From contig NC_060019.1 of NCBI RefSeq assembly GCF_021134715.1, positions 2,294,001 to 2,358,000 on the forward strand: a DNA stretch of 64,000 nucleotides, read 5' to 3'. The translations under genes were made by a program, and so were the position numbers. Source of the DNA: Daphnia pulex (taxonomy: Eukaryota > Arthropoda > Branchiopoda > Diplostraca > Daphniidae). The notes under the pieces were generated by a model. It saw only the letters and a program-made list of their open reading frames with translations, ran no database searches and had not been told where the DNA came from. Positions 8,221 to 18,471 of the stretch are shown piece after piece. Each line of letters starts with the position of its first letter. Position 1 is the stretch's first letter.

Positions 8221-9717
8221 ATATTTAAATTTGGGTTTAGAGGGTTGGGTTTTGTTATCGTGGGCTTTTTTCCTTCTAACGGCCTCCATTGCTTTGAGAG
8301 TTTTATCTACTATGGGGGTTGATGGAGTGCCGAGGGGGACGCCCAAGGACTCCTGAGTCTCACTCACATGACTAGCCTCCTGGCTATCAAGTGGCCGTTG
8401 TCCTGGCTGAATACTCCCACCAGAAAAAGAAATGTCTTCATCAGGATTTGAAATCGAAACCACTTCGGTTGCATCCATCTCTTCAACCACCTCGTTATCC
8501 ATCTGATCTATCGTGGATGGAATAGATGGTACTCCAGGTGAGATTGGAGCGGGTGGAACATCGTTCCCCCCAGAGAGGGCGGGAAAAGAATTAATGTCCG
8601 CACCCGGTATCGAAACTGGAACCTCTCGAGTCGGAGACCCGAGTTCAACCAACTGAGCTACACCAGATACAATTTCCTCAGCTACCTCGCCTGAGCCAGA
8701 GGAAGAGGCAGTACGACTCCTCTTTTTTGATTGTTTTTGTTGGTCACGGAATTCCCTCGTCTGTTTCATTTTCTTTTTCTTGACCAATTTGGACGCAACA
8801 GACGAACCTACACAGTTGGTGTCTTCAGCGTCAGCATCGGTGTCAGAAGAAGATTCAGTTCCATCGGGTTTCGAAATCTGATCCTCTGGAGCTCCATCAA
8901 GAACGACAACAGTCGACGTCGTTGGCCTCTGGGCTAACTCGGGGAATGTATCAGCGTCAACAGTTGGAGCAATTGGCATTTGCCCGCCACCAATCGGGCC
9001 TGTCTCCTGGGGCTTCCTAACAGTTGTCCTAACTGGGCCACGATTTGTTAGTAATACACTGCTATAGCTACGTGTTCCAATGGGGCCTTTTGAAATGGTG
9101 CTGGGGTTTGTTAAACTACGGGGTTGCTTGGGGCAATTAGCTAAGACATGGGTGGGAGAATCACACATGCGGCATGTGTGCATTTGCCCTGCATAAGACA
9201 CCATTATTGGTTCCTTGTAGCTTCCAAAGGTGATATAAGACGGAATGCTCTTGTGGATTTCCATATCCACGTTGACAATTCCAGTCTTTATCCCGTTCCA
9301 CCTTGGGAGCGATCTATCCTGATACGTGTCCCAAAAAATCCGAGAAATCACTCCATACTCACGCAATCTCTTGTTTAGCAGGCTTAGGTCATCATCGAAT
9401 TTGAAATGTTGAATTCTAACGCGTACAAGGTTAACTGACCTATCTCTCACTCTAATTTTGACCTCCTTGCCACTAATGACTACTGATTCTTTAGCACTAA
9501 ATTTATTCAAAAATTCAATATGGTCATTGACGGTCTTGAACCCAATTCGGAAAACGCAAATAGCTCGTCCTGGTAGGCGAGAAACTGCATCAAAGATGCT
9601 ATCAGATTCATTACTGTCGTGCTCGAAACATTCGTAGAACTCATGCCTGGTCACTTCAGTATTACCAAAAGAGATTTCGGCAGTACGTGGCCAGACGTCT
9701 GGGGATTCCGATCCCAT
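8218..9717 (-). CDS. ORF1 protein of element A: CCHC zinc-knuckle nucleic-acid-binding protein
   Basis: A 499-aa protein, the only intact ORF1 visible here. I start it at ATG 9717 (MGSESPDVWPRT); an upstream in-frame TTG at 9762 is not a likely eukaryotic start. The part before residue 180 resembles the region preceding the zinc knuckle in Tx1-type ORF1 proteins (IPSYITFGSY, then VSYAGQMHTCRMC). The knuckle is C182-x2-C-x4-H-x4-C195. After it come a low-complexity linker, an acidic Ser/Asp stretch, a lysine-rich segment (KKKKMKQ, KKRSR), and then residues 353-371 encoded by tRNA-like module TL1 (VAQ...SIP). The C-terminal part is Pro/Ser/Glu-rich with a basic end. Its likely role is binding the element RNA in the ribonucleoprotein particle. 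The stop overlaps the ORF2 start region (TAATCATG). Confidence 0.9.
   Translation of the reverse strand: MGSESPDVWPRTAEISFGNTEVTRHEFYECFEHDSNESDSIFDAVSRLPGRAICVFRIGFKTVNDHIEFLNKFSAKESVVISGKEVKIRVRDRSVNLVRVRIQHFKFDDDLSLLNKRLREYGVISRIFWDTYQDRSLPRWNGIKTGIVNVDMEIHKSIPSYITFGSYKEPIMVSYAGQMHTCRMCDSPTHVLANCPKQPRSLTNPSTISKGPIGTRSYSSVLLTNRGPVRTTVRKPQETGPIGGGQMPIAPTVDADTFPELAQRPTTSTVVVLDGAPEDQISKPDGTESSSDTDADAEDTNCVGSSVASKLVKKKKMKQTREFRDQQKQSKKRSRTASSSGSGEVAEEIVSGVAQLVELGSPTREVPVSIPGADINSFPALSGGNDVPPAPISPGVPSIPSTIDQMDNEVVEEMDATEVVSISNPDEDISFSGGSIQPGQRPLDSQEASHVSETQESLGVPLGTPSTPIVDKTLKAMEAVRRKKAHDNKTQPSKPKFKY
8601..8667 (-). other. tRNA-like module TL1 in ORF1 (copy A)
   Basis: The coding strand has TAGCTCAGTTGG, an exact match to the A-box consensus, and GTTTCGATACC, close to the B box, with a 55-nt span. 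By position the anticodon would be CCG with T33 in front, but the flanking stems are largely mismatched. It is translated as VAQLVELGSPTREVPVSIP. Confidence 0.75.
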
Positions 9718-9919
9718 TTTACCCACAATAACAGGGGCAAAAGGACGGGGAGAAAAATGCAAAAAGAGGGAACAAAACCAAAATGGCGCTCAACAAACAA
9801 CAAGGGAAACAGGACACACAAGCAACAATACAACAGAAGAGAAACAAAAAAAAGAACAAATAGTTTTTTGACTCACAGCAAGATGTCACACTTGGGAGCT
9901 CAGTTATACACGTCTAGTC
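9718..9919 (-). other. 5' UTR of element A
   Basis: About 200 nt between the tRNA-Asn 5' half and the ORF1 ATG, with no other gene. The tRNA-Asn A box lies just upstream in the same orientation and could contribute to transcription. This is inference. Confidence 0.6.
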
Positions 9920-9955
9920 ACAGCCGAACGCGCTAGCCAATTGCGCCACAGAGGC
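9920..9955 (-). pseudogene. tRNA-Asn 5' half, split by element A
   Basis: 36 nt: acceptor 5' strand, D arm with A box, anticodon stem 5' strand and the first loop bases. It ends ...GGCTGT, inside the GTT anticodon. Confidence 0.92.
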
Positions 9956-10060
9956 ATGCTGGTTGATTAATGACACACTCGTCAAGATCAACAGGCAAAC
10001 CAAACATTACCTTTTTTTAGTGTGGCCAACGCTAATAAAATGTTGCAGAAACATTGTGGG

Positions 10061-10133
10061 GCTTCCATAGTGTAGAGGTTATCAGGTCCGCTTCACACGC
10101 TGTAGGTCCTCAGTTCGATCCTGAGTGGAAGCA
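10061..10133 (+). pseudogene. tRNA-Val(CAC), degenerate
   Basis: Changes CG to GG, TCGGC to TCCGC and GCTGA to GCTGT break two of five anticodon-stem pairs. The CAC loop and T arm are kept. Confidence 0.7.
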
Positions 10134-10363
10134 TCAGTATAACGTTAGGAAAAAATAATCGTAGGAGAAAAGGAAATGAAATGGAATTAATAACTTGTAA
10201 TGTATCTTATCTTGATGACAACTAGACTAGAACAAGTAGACATCTGGAAACTACACACAGACAACCAACCAATCATAGTAAAAGTTATCTCACGGTTCCT
10301 GGAAAGGAAAAAATGTCGTCAATAAGACTTGGTTCATTACATTGGAATAGAGCGCAATAGTAA

Positions 10364-10436
10364 GCCTGGCTAGCTCAGTCGGTAGAGCATGAGACTCTTA
10401 ATCTCAGGGTCGGGGGTTCGAGCCCCCCGTTGGGCG
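10364..10436 (+). tRNA. tRNA-Lys-CTT: tRNA-Lys(CTT)
   Basis: Matches the copy at 1045-1117. Confidence 0.96.
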
Positions 10437-10538
10437 TCAAGTCATATATTTGCAAATAAATGCAGATGAAAGTTAGAAGTTGGGAGACGATCGTTAGAAT
10501 TTTGTAATCATTCCAGAATAATTCTATAGCGGATTGTA

Positions 10539-10611
10539 GTTTCCATAGTGTAGTGGTTATCACGTCGGCCTAACACGCTGAAGGTCCTCAGTTCGATCCT
10601 GGGTGGAAACA
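10539..10611 (+). tRNA. tRNA-Val-AAC: tRNA-Val(AAC)
   Basis: Matches the copy at 1241-1313. Confidence 0.96.
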
Positions 10612-11129
10612 GGACAATGTATTTTTAGAAAGACTATCAAAAAAGCACATTTTGGTTTTTTGAAAAAGCCAAGCATTCATGTTTCTTGTGAAAATGAAAT
10701 CTACATTATGACAATGTGAAGATATTCGCAATGCTGTATCCGGAGGAAGTCAACAGAAAGCGGGAAATCAATGATGACTGTGGTTGTTGAAAAAGGTGCT
10801 ATAACCCCGAAGAGACTTCTTCTGTAGCCAAACGTCAAACGTGACTGTTGTTTTAGGGAAATGAGAAATGACTTGCTCTGGATGGGGAAGAATTCCATAA
10901 ACACCGGAGGGGAATCTATATAGATTACACCTGAACCTGGAACAGTAGCTCCGAACAGTGGAAGAACATCATGTGCGTGCACCCTACGCTGCAAATGTTC
11001 AGTAGATTTAACAGTCATCAGTTAAAGAAGCCATATCGCGAGTGTGCGCTCTTCATTGGACGCTTTAGTTGGTTAAAGGAGTCATGAGGCGAAGAAATTG
11101 AATTAAAACAACAGTAGTCATTCACCATG

Positions 11130-11165
11130 CGCCCCTGGGTGGGATCGAACCACCAGCCTTCCGGG
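11130..11165 (-). pseudogene. tRNA-Asn 3' half, split by element B
   Basis: Ends CCGGG on + before T11, one G more than the other copies. The 5' half is at 16712-16747. Confidence 0.9.
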
Positions 11166-12631
11166 TTTTTTTTTTTATATTTAAACGATTTATTGTCACA
11201 ATTAAAATTTAAATTGCTTTACAGATACTTGGGGCATTTACGTGATTTGTGACATAAGTGACTTGCTGTGGCCAAGGAGAAACATAACAAAGAAAAACAA
11301 AAAGAACCAATTTCGAGACGGAATTGAAAGAGGACAAATGATTTTGGTGAAAAATATAAAATTTAACAATACGACATCTGGGGGGGGATCCAAGAAATTA
11401 TAATTGTAATGAGAGAACAATGTTGTATAAAGATAAGACGAAATTTGTGGAGAATTTTGAGAAAGAATATTTAAGGATTAGGAGGTGACATCTGGGGAGA
11501 ATTTTTTGAAAGAAGGAGGCTTGACCCGAGAGACTGTATTTCGTTTATGGCTGGGGTGAGGTTTTGGCTGCGGGCGGTTCAGACGGTGATGATGTAGGAT
11601 TGGATGAGGGCCAGTATTTTCTCTTTATTGGGGCCATTTCCAATGTCTCCATTTATTGTTGATTTGAGTGGTTTTTGACATCCAAGTTTCGTTAGTTGAA
11701 TTCGGAGCCATAAACTGATGTGAACTTTCTCAGAACATAGTAACATAAGATGGTCGTCAGTTTCTTGGCCGCCATTGCATAGAGGACATTGGTCATTTCT
11801 AGAAAGTCTGAGGCTTGTGAGGCGCATTTTGGTAGGGAGCTGATTATGGTTGAAATCCCAGACCAGTTCAGCGTTTTTTCCTTTCATTTTGGCCACCCAA
11901 CGCCAGATGGAAGCCCAGTCGAGGTCTGGTTTCGCAACTTCGGTTCTCCCTGGTTGCCCAAGGTTAGCGATCAGGTGATTGTAGGTGGCGCGGTGATTGG
12001 ATACGGTTGACGATGTGAAGATGCCAGCTTTAAGTAGATCGGTGATGGTTGAAAGTGCGGTGGTGAAGTATGGATGTGATGAATGGGTTGCATTAAATCT
12101 GGGCTGGATGATTTGTTGAAGGAGATTCTTGAGGTGTGGACCCAACCAATAAACGGCTGCAGCTCTCTCAATAGCCTCGGGATGGATTAAAGATTTAAAG
12201 ATTTGACGGGTGAAAAGGGATTGGAAGAATTGAAAAAGTAAGGTGACTCCAAGTCCACCTTGGAGTCGGGGGCGGATCAAAACATTTAGGGGTGGGTGCT
12301 CTCTTCGTTGTGCCCAAAGAAATTTGTTGCATTTTTGTTGGAGGAGAAGGGCTTGGGTTTTGTTGCAAGGGAGTACATGAGCTATATGAACAAGTTGTGA
12401 TAAGACATGTTGTTTGATGAATAGGACGCGACCATAAAAAGTGAAATGACGGTGTGTGTTTGTGATAAGAATATTTTGTATGATGTTGAACTGTCTTTGC
12501 CAATTGTCTCTTACTGTTGTTTTTATTTCAGAAGAAAAAGTAATTCCAAGAATTTTCAAATTGTCTACTTGAGATATCCAATCATATGGTCAAGTACGTT
12601 TAGGATGAGTTTGATTGAAATTGCTTCTACG

Positions 12632-12695
12632 TGGGATCGAACTCCTAACCTCAGGAATCCCAGCCGACGCCGCTACCGTCTGCGCTACTATGGCC
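12632..12695 (-). other. tRNA-like module TL3 (copy B)
   Basis: Same core as in copy A. The VAQ-to-SIP frame stays open. Confidence 0.7.
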
Positions 12696-13625
12696 TGTGG
12701 ACATTGATTTAAGGTCCAAGTGCCTAGACCAAGTAATTTTGTCTTCCCCTTGTTGATACGTGCATTTGTCCAGGCACAAAATTCTAGAATAATCTCGCAT
12801 GCACGACGTACATCTTTCATTGATGAGACAAAAACTACTAGATCATCTACATATGCACGAACTTTGATGCGTTTTCCGTAGTGTTCAATTCCGTCAATAC
12901 CCCTAGACAAGCAAACTAAAAGCGGTTCAATATAGAGGGCAAACAGATGGACTGACAGAGGGCACCCCTGTCGCACGGATTGTGCATTGTCCACAGTGCC
13001 GACTATGTCATTACCGTTCAATGGGCATAGTTCAGTTATACTGTACAGCGTTTTCAACCAATCAACAAACAGGGGGGATAGCCCATGGCTGTCATCACTT
13101 CCCACAGAACGTTTCGATTGACAAGGTCATATGCTTTCTCTAAATCGTACGCGATAATGGCGGCCGGTTTGAGAGAAGATACCTCTTTTGATTTACGACC
13201 TGTATTATCAATGACATCTCGGATTAAACACAAGCTGTCAAAGATATAGCGGCCGAGTACACCACCTTTTTTATGTGAGTCTAGAGAGTTTTGAAGAGAT
13301 TTTCTCAGACGAAAAGCCAATACTGACGCGATTAACTTGTAATCGGTATTTAAAAAAGAGATTGGTCGGTAATCGGTGATTTTACTCGGTGTTGGGATTT
13401 TTGGGACTAATCTTATAGCTGCCCTTCCCTGCGACGGCTGGAGTTTTCTTTTGTCGAGGACGCAATTCATCATTTCCAGAAAATGAACACCAATTACATC
13501 CCAAAATTTTATATAAAACTCAAAAGGAATGCCATCTGTACCCGGGTCCTTGTTCTTTTTAGTTGCCTTAAGGGCGTTGTTAATTTCATCTACTGTGAAC
13601 GGATCTACAAGATAGTTGTCACTCT

Positions 13626-13691
13626 CCGGGATCGAACCTAGTACTCCTCGATTCAACGCTTGAGCGTTTAACGACTGAGCTACCACTGATA
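13626..13691 (-). other. tRNA-like module TL2 (copy B)
   Basis: A and B boxes unchanged. It has the majority C where copy A has T between the boxes. Confidence 0.72.
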
Positions 13692-15011
13692 CACCCGAAT
13701 CATTTTTAGTGGGTTTTGTACGGGTAAGTGCACCTCTAATCCCTTCTAGAAATTTTCCAGCTAATTGGGTATTGGGGGAGGGCTGGTTCTGAAAAATTCT
13801 ACTAAAGTGTTCAATTATTTCTTGGTTAATCTGCTCAGGTTGGGTAATTTTACAGTTATCATTAGTTTTGAGCTGAGTGATCAGAGACTTCTGGAAATTG
13901 CTCGTTGACTTGTTCATATGAAAGGTAGATGGCTCTTCTTCGGCTATACTTTGAACGCGTGAACGTATTGCAAATCCCTTCAATGCTTCTCGCTCCCAGG
14001 CTAGAAACTCACGTTTCAACTCCATGTAACGTGCATGATTGAAATTTACATTGTTCACGGTTTCTATTAGTTGATGTTGGAGCAATTTCCTTTTGACTCT
14101 CTGATCACAGATTCTCTTTTTACAATAGTTCATTGATAATCGCCTGAGGCTAGGTTTGAAAATAATCTCCCACCAATGATCTACGTTTTCAATACGGGAT
14201 GGGTGTTGGGACATTCCTTCAATAAAGACATGCACCAAGTTTATATATTCTTCTTCCTCAAGAATTGATGTGTTAAGTTTCCATAAATTCCTTGACTTGT
14301 TCCTCACTACACTAGGAGGGGTGGTGCTGTTTATATACCCTACGATTAGTCTGTGATCTCCGAGTGGTAAGTCGTGCAAATGGATATCAGAAAATTTTAC
14401 GTGATGGTGGCAATAAATTCGGTCCAATCTAGCCTGGCTAGCCGCACAATTGTACGTCCAACAAGGTTCATTTTTCCGAATTTCTCTCCAGACATCTGTT
14501 AATGAAAGGGCTTTTACTAAATCTCGGAGGGGTTCTAGTAATGCTAGTCTAATTTTAGGTGGTGTTGTGTTGCTACTTTTACGGTCATCGATCTCGTCAA
14601 CGGCATTAAAATCTCCCAATATAATTGCTGGTGCCTTATACTGGGCAACATAAGCCGGAATAGTTTGCCGGAGGAAAGAATCTCTATAACTTTTATTTTG
14701 GTCACCAGATGGGGCGTAAATACACACGAAAGCAAGACCCTTTACTTCCATGGCTATCAGCCTCCCCTCCGGTTCAAAGAAAATATTTTTGGCGCTCAGC
14801 CCGTGTCGTACTAGGATGGCTGTCCCATGTTGTCTAGGACCGAGATTTGTGTGTATCTGGTAATGTTTAGTAAATACGGTGCTAGAGTGAAATACTACTT
14901 CTTGCAAACATATAATATCAAGTTTATGATGTAAAAAGAAATTGAGTATTATTTGAAGTTTGTCAGGTGACGATATTCTGTTGATATTATATGTCGCGAT
15001 GTTAGTCATGA

Positions 15012-16510
15012 TTAATATTTAAATTTGGGTTTAGAGGGTTGGGTTTTGTTATCGTGGGCTTTTTTCCTTCTAACGGCCTCCATTGCTTTGAGAGTTTTAT
15101 CTTCTATGGGGGTTGATGGAGTGCCGAGGGGGACGCCCAAGGACTCCTGAGTCTCACTCACATGACTAGCCTCCTGGCTATCAAGTGGGCGTTGTCCTGG
15201 CTGTATACTCCCACCAGAAAAAGAAATGTCTTCATCAGGATTTGAAATCGAAACCACCTCGGTTGCATCCATCTCTTCAACCACCTCGTTATCCATCTGA
15301 TCTATCGTGGATGGAATAGATGGTACTCCAGGTGAAATTGGAGCGGGTGGAACATCGTTCCCCCCAAAAAGGGCGGGAAAAGAATTAATGTCCACACCCG
15401 GTATCGAAACTGGAACCTCTCGAGTCGGAGACCCGAGTTCAACCAACTGAGCTACACCACATTCAACTTCCTCAGCTACCTCGCCCGAGCCAGAGGAAGA
15501 GGCAGTACGACTCCTCTTTTTTGATTGTTTTTGTTGGTCACGGAATTCCCTCGTCTGTTTCATTTTTCTTTTTCTTGACCAATTTGGACGCAACAGACGA
15601 AGCTACACAGTTGGTGTCTTCAGCGTCAGCATCGGTGTCAGAAGAAGATTCAGCTCCATCGGGTTTCGAAATCGGATCCTCTGGAGCTCCATCAAGAACG
15701 ACAACAGTCGACGTCGTTGGCCTCTGGGCTAACTCGGGGAATGTATCAGCGTCAACAGTTGGAGCAATTGGCATTTGCCCGCCACCAATCGGGCCTGTCT
15801 CCTGGGGCTTCCTAACAGTTGTCCTAACTGGGCCACGATTTGTTAGTAATACACTACTATAGCTACGTGTTCCAATGGGGTCTTTTGAAATGGTGCTGGG
15901 GTTGGTTAAACTACGGGGTTGCTTGGGGCAATTAGCTAAGACATGGGTGGGAGAATCACACATGCGGCATGTGTGCATTTGCCCTGCATAAGACACCATT
16001 ATTGGTTCCTTGTAGCTTCCAAAGGTGATTTAAGACGGAATGCTCTTGTGGATTTCCATATCCACGTTGACAATTCCAGTCTTTATCCCGTTCCACCTTG
16101 GGAGCGATCTATCCTGATACGTGTCCCAAAAAATCCGAGAAATCACTCCATACTCACGCAATCTCTTGTTTAGCAGGCTTAGGTCATCATCGAATTTGAA
16201 ATGTTGAATTCTAACGCGTACGGTTAACTGACCTATCTCTCACTCTAATTTTGACCTCCTTGCCACTAATGACTACTGATTCTTTAGCACTAAATTTATT
16301 CAAAAATTCAATATGGTCATTGACGGTCTTGAACCCAATTCGGAAAACGCAAATAGCTCGTCCTGGTAGGCGAGAAACTGCATCAAAGATGCTATCAGAT
16401 TCATTATTATCGTGCTCGAAACACTCGTAGAACTCATGCCTGGTCACTTCAGTATTACCAAAAGAGATTTCGGCAGTACGTGGCCAGACGTCTGGGGATT
16501 CCGATCCCAT
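15012..16510 (-). pseudogene. ORF1 of element B, inactivated
   Basis: Lesions are an extra T near 15563, a stop created at about 16029 in the IPSYIT segment, and a two-base loss near 16221. The zinc-knuckle codons are still present. Confidence 0.9.
15395..15461 (-). other. tRNA-like module TL1 (copy B)
   Basis: Boxes as in copy A; the residues before VAQ differ (EVECG instead of EIVSG). Confidence 0.7.
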
Positions 16511-16711
16511 TTTACCCACAATAACAGGGGCAAAAGGACGGGGAGAAAAATGCAAAAAGAGGGAACAAAACCAAAATGGCGCTCAACAAACAACAAGGGA
16601 AACAGGACACACAAGCAACAATACAACAAAAGAGAAACAAAAAAAGAACAAATAGTTTTTTGACTCACAGCAAGATGTCACACTTGGGAGCTCAGTTAGA
16701 CACGTCTAGTC

Positions 16712-16747
16712 ACAGCCGAACGCGCTAGCCAATTGCGCCACAGAGGC
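16712..16747 (-). pseudogene. tRNA-Asn 5' half, split by element B
   Basis: Identical junction to copy A. Confidence 0.92.
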
Positions 16748-16852
16748 ATGCTGGTTGATTAACGACACACTCGTCAAGATCAACAGGCAAACCAAACATT
16801 ACCTTTTTTTAGTGTGGCCAACGCTAATAAAATGTTGCAGAAACATTGTGGG

Positions 16853-16925
16853 GCTTCCATAGTGTAGAGGTTATCACGTCGGCTTCACACGCTGAAGGTC
16901 CTCAGTTCGATCCTGAGTGGAAGCA
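16853..16925 (+). tRNA. tRNA-Val-CAC: tRNA-Val(CAC)
   Basis: Matches the copy at 742-814. Confidence 0.95.
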
Positions 16926-17153
16926 TCAGTATAACGTTAGGAAAAAATAATCGTAGGAGAAAAGGAAATGAAATGGAATTAATAACTGTAATGTATCTTA
17001 TCTTGATGACAACTAGACTAGAACAAGTAGACATCTGGAAACTCACACAGACAACCAACCAATCATAGTAAAAGTTATCTCACGGTTCCTGGAAAGGAAA
17101 AAATGTCGTCAATAAGACTTGGTTCATTACATTGGAATAGAGCGCAATAGTAA

Positions 17154-17226
17154 GCCTGGCTAGCTCAGTCGGTAGAGCATGAGACTCTTAATCTCAGGGT
17201 CGGGGGTTCGAGCCCCCCGTTGGGCG
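17154..17226 (+). tRNA. tRNA-Lys-CTT: tRNA-Lys(CTT)
   Basis: Matches the copy at 1045-1117. Confidence 0.96.
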
Positions 17227-17328
17227 TCATGTCATATATTTGCAAATAAATGCAGATGAAAGTTAGAAGTTGGGAGACGATCGTTAGAATTTTGTAATCA
17301 TTCCAGAATAATTCTATAGCGGATTGTA

Positions 17329-17401
17329 GTTTCCATAGTGTAGTGGTTATCACGTCGGCCTAACACGCTGAAGGTCCTCAGTTCGATCCTGGGTGGAAAC
17401 A
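17329..17401 (+). tRNA. tRNA-Val-AAC: tRNA-Val(AAC)
   Basis: Matches the copy at 1241-1313. Confidence 0.96.
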
Positions 17402-17916
17402 GGACAATGTATTTTTAGAAAGACTATCAAAAAAGCACATTTTGGTTTTTTGAAAAAGCCAAGCATTCATGTTTCTTGTGAAAATGAAATCTACATTATG
17501 ACAATGTGAAGATATTCGCAATGCTGTATCCGGAGGAAGTCAACAGAAAGCGGGAAATCAATGATGACTGTGGTTGTTGAAAAAGGTGCTATAACCCCGA
17601 AGAGACTTCTTCTGTAGCCAAACGTCAATGACTGTTGTTTTAGGGAAATGAGAAATGACTTGCTCTGGATTGGGAAGAATTCCATAAACACCGGAGGGGA
17701 ATCTATATAGATTACACCTGAACCTGGAAAAGTAGCTCCGAACAGTGGAAGAACATCATGTGCGTGCACCCTACGCTGCAAATGTTCAGTAGATTTAACA
17801 GTCATCAGTTAAAGAAGCCATATCGCGAGTGTGCGCTCTTCATTGGACGCTTTAGTTGGTTAAAGGAGTCATGAGGCGAAGAAATTGAATTAAAACAACA
17901 GTAGTCATTCACCATG

Positions 17917-17990
17917 CGCCCCTGGGTGGGATCGAACCACCAGCCTTCCGGTTAACAGCCGAACGCGCTAGCCAATTGCGCCACAGAGGC
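17917..17990 (-). tRNA. tRNA-Asn-GTT: tRNA-Asn(GTT), intact
   Basis: Matches the copy at 563-636. Confidence 0.96.
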
Positions 17991-18095
17991 ATGCTGGTTG
18001 ATTAACGACACACTCGTCAAGATCAACAGGCAAACCAAACATTACCTTTTTTTAGTGTGGCCAACGCTAATAAAATGTTGCAGAAACATTGTGGG

Positions 18096-18168
18096 GCTTC
18101 CATAGTGTAGAGGTTATCACGTCGGCTTCACACGCTGAAGGTCCTCAGTTCGATCCTGAGTGGAAGCA
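18096..18168 (+). tRNA. tRNA-Val-CAC: tRNA-Val(CAC)
   Basis: Matches the copy at 742-814. Confidence 0.95.
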
Positions 18169-18398
18169 TCAGTATAACGTTAGGAAAAAATAATCGTAGG
18201 AGAAAAGGAAATGAAATGGAATTAATAACTTGTAATGTATCTTATCTTGATGACAACTAGACTAGAACAAGTAGACATCTGGAAACTACACACAGACAAC
18301 CAACCAATCATAGTAAAAGTTATCTCACGGTTCCTGGAAAGGAAAAAATGTCGTCAATAAGACTTGGTTTATTACATTGGAATAGAGCGCAATAGTAA

Positions 18399-18471
18399 GC
18401 CTGGCTAGCTCAGTCGGTAGAGCATGAGACTCTTAATCTCAGGGTCGGGGGTTCGAGCCCCCCGTTGGGCG
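18399..18471 (+). tRNA. tRNA-Lys-CTT: tRNA-Lys(CTT)
   Basis: Matches the copy at 1045-1117. Confidence 0.96.

Larger units (their letters stand above)
4369..9919 (-). mobile_element. Non-LTR retrotransposon copy A (Tx1-like), full length
   Basis: A 5,551-bp LINE inserted in the anticodon loop of tRNA-Asn, in the same orientation as the tRNA. Reading the minus strand, it begins GACTAGACGTG directly after tRNA-Asn ...GGCTGT. It has a 5' UTR of about 200 nt, ORF1, ORF2, a 3' UTR of about 290 nt with a run of nine C and AATAAA, and an A17 tail. No target-site duplication is visible; the junctions fit a loss of one or a few target bases. ORF1 is open, but ORF2 has a one-base frameshift. It shares variants with copy H (for example GCTTCTCCGTGGG near module TL3). 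Confidence 0.95.
3747..10538. repeat. Array unit 4, carrying element A
   Basis: A standard unit whose tRNA-Asn is split by element A. Spacer 3820-4334 holds the 104-codon ORF at 3909-4223. Confidence 0.9.
11471..15009 (-). pseudogene. ORF2 of element B, inactivated
   Basis: Three lesions relative to the 1,179-codon form: a one-base loss near 13071 in the RT region, a Trp-to-TGA change near 12590 (TWPHDW segment), and a Trp-to-TGA change near 11579 in the C-terminal region. Endonuclease motifs and RT motifs up to AYDLEKAYD are still open from the ATG at 15009. Confidence 0.9.
11166..16711 (-). mobile_element. Non-LTR retrotransposon copy B, full length but inactive
   Basis: 5,546 bp with an A11 tail and the same termini as copy A. 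This is the most damaged of the full-length copies, with three lesions in each ORF. The 3' UTR C-run has eight bases. Confidence 0.94.
10539..17328. repeat. Array unit 5, carrying element B
   Basis: A standard unit with the tRNA-Asn split by element B. Spacer 10612-11129 has an in-frame 3-bp gain in the minus-strand ORF (10701-11018, 105 codons). Confidence 0.9.

Noticed and set aside
8601-8667. TL1 to TL3 as functional tRNA genes
   Set aside because: Acceptor stems are absent and most anticodon-stem and D-stem pairs fail, so only the A/B-box framework is supported.
9718-9762. N-terminal extension of ORF1 (reads HFSPRPFAP)
   Set aside because: It begins at TTG. The first ATG is at 9717, and the animal-type context gives no reason to use TTG.
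4369-9919. Restriction-like-endonuclease (R2-type) LINE, LTR element or DNA transposon
   Set aside because: The endonuclease is of the APE type at the N terminus. There are no LTRs, no terminal inverted repeats and no transposase, and the 3' end is a poly(A) tail.
9890-9920. A-box-like GAGCTCAGTTA on the + strand at the element 5' end
   Set aside because: No B box follows at a suitable distance on that strand. The resemblance is too short.
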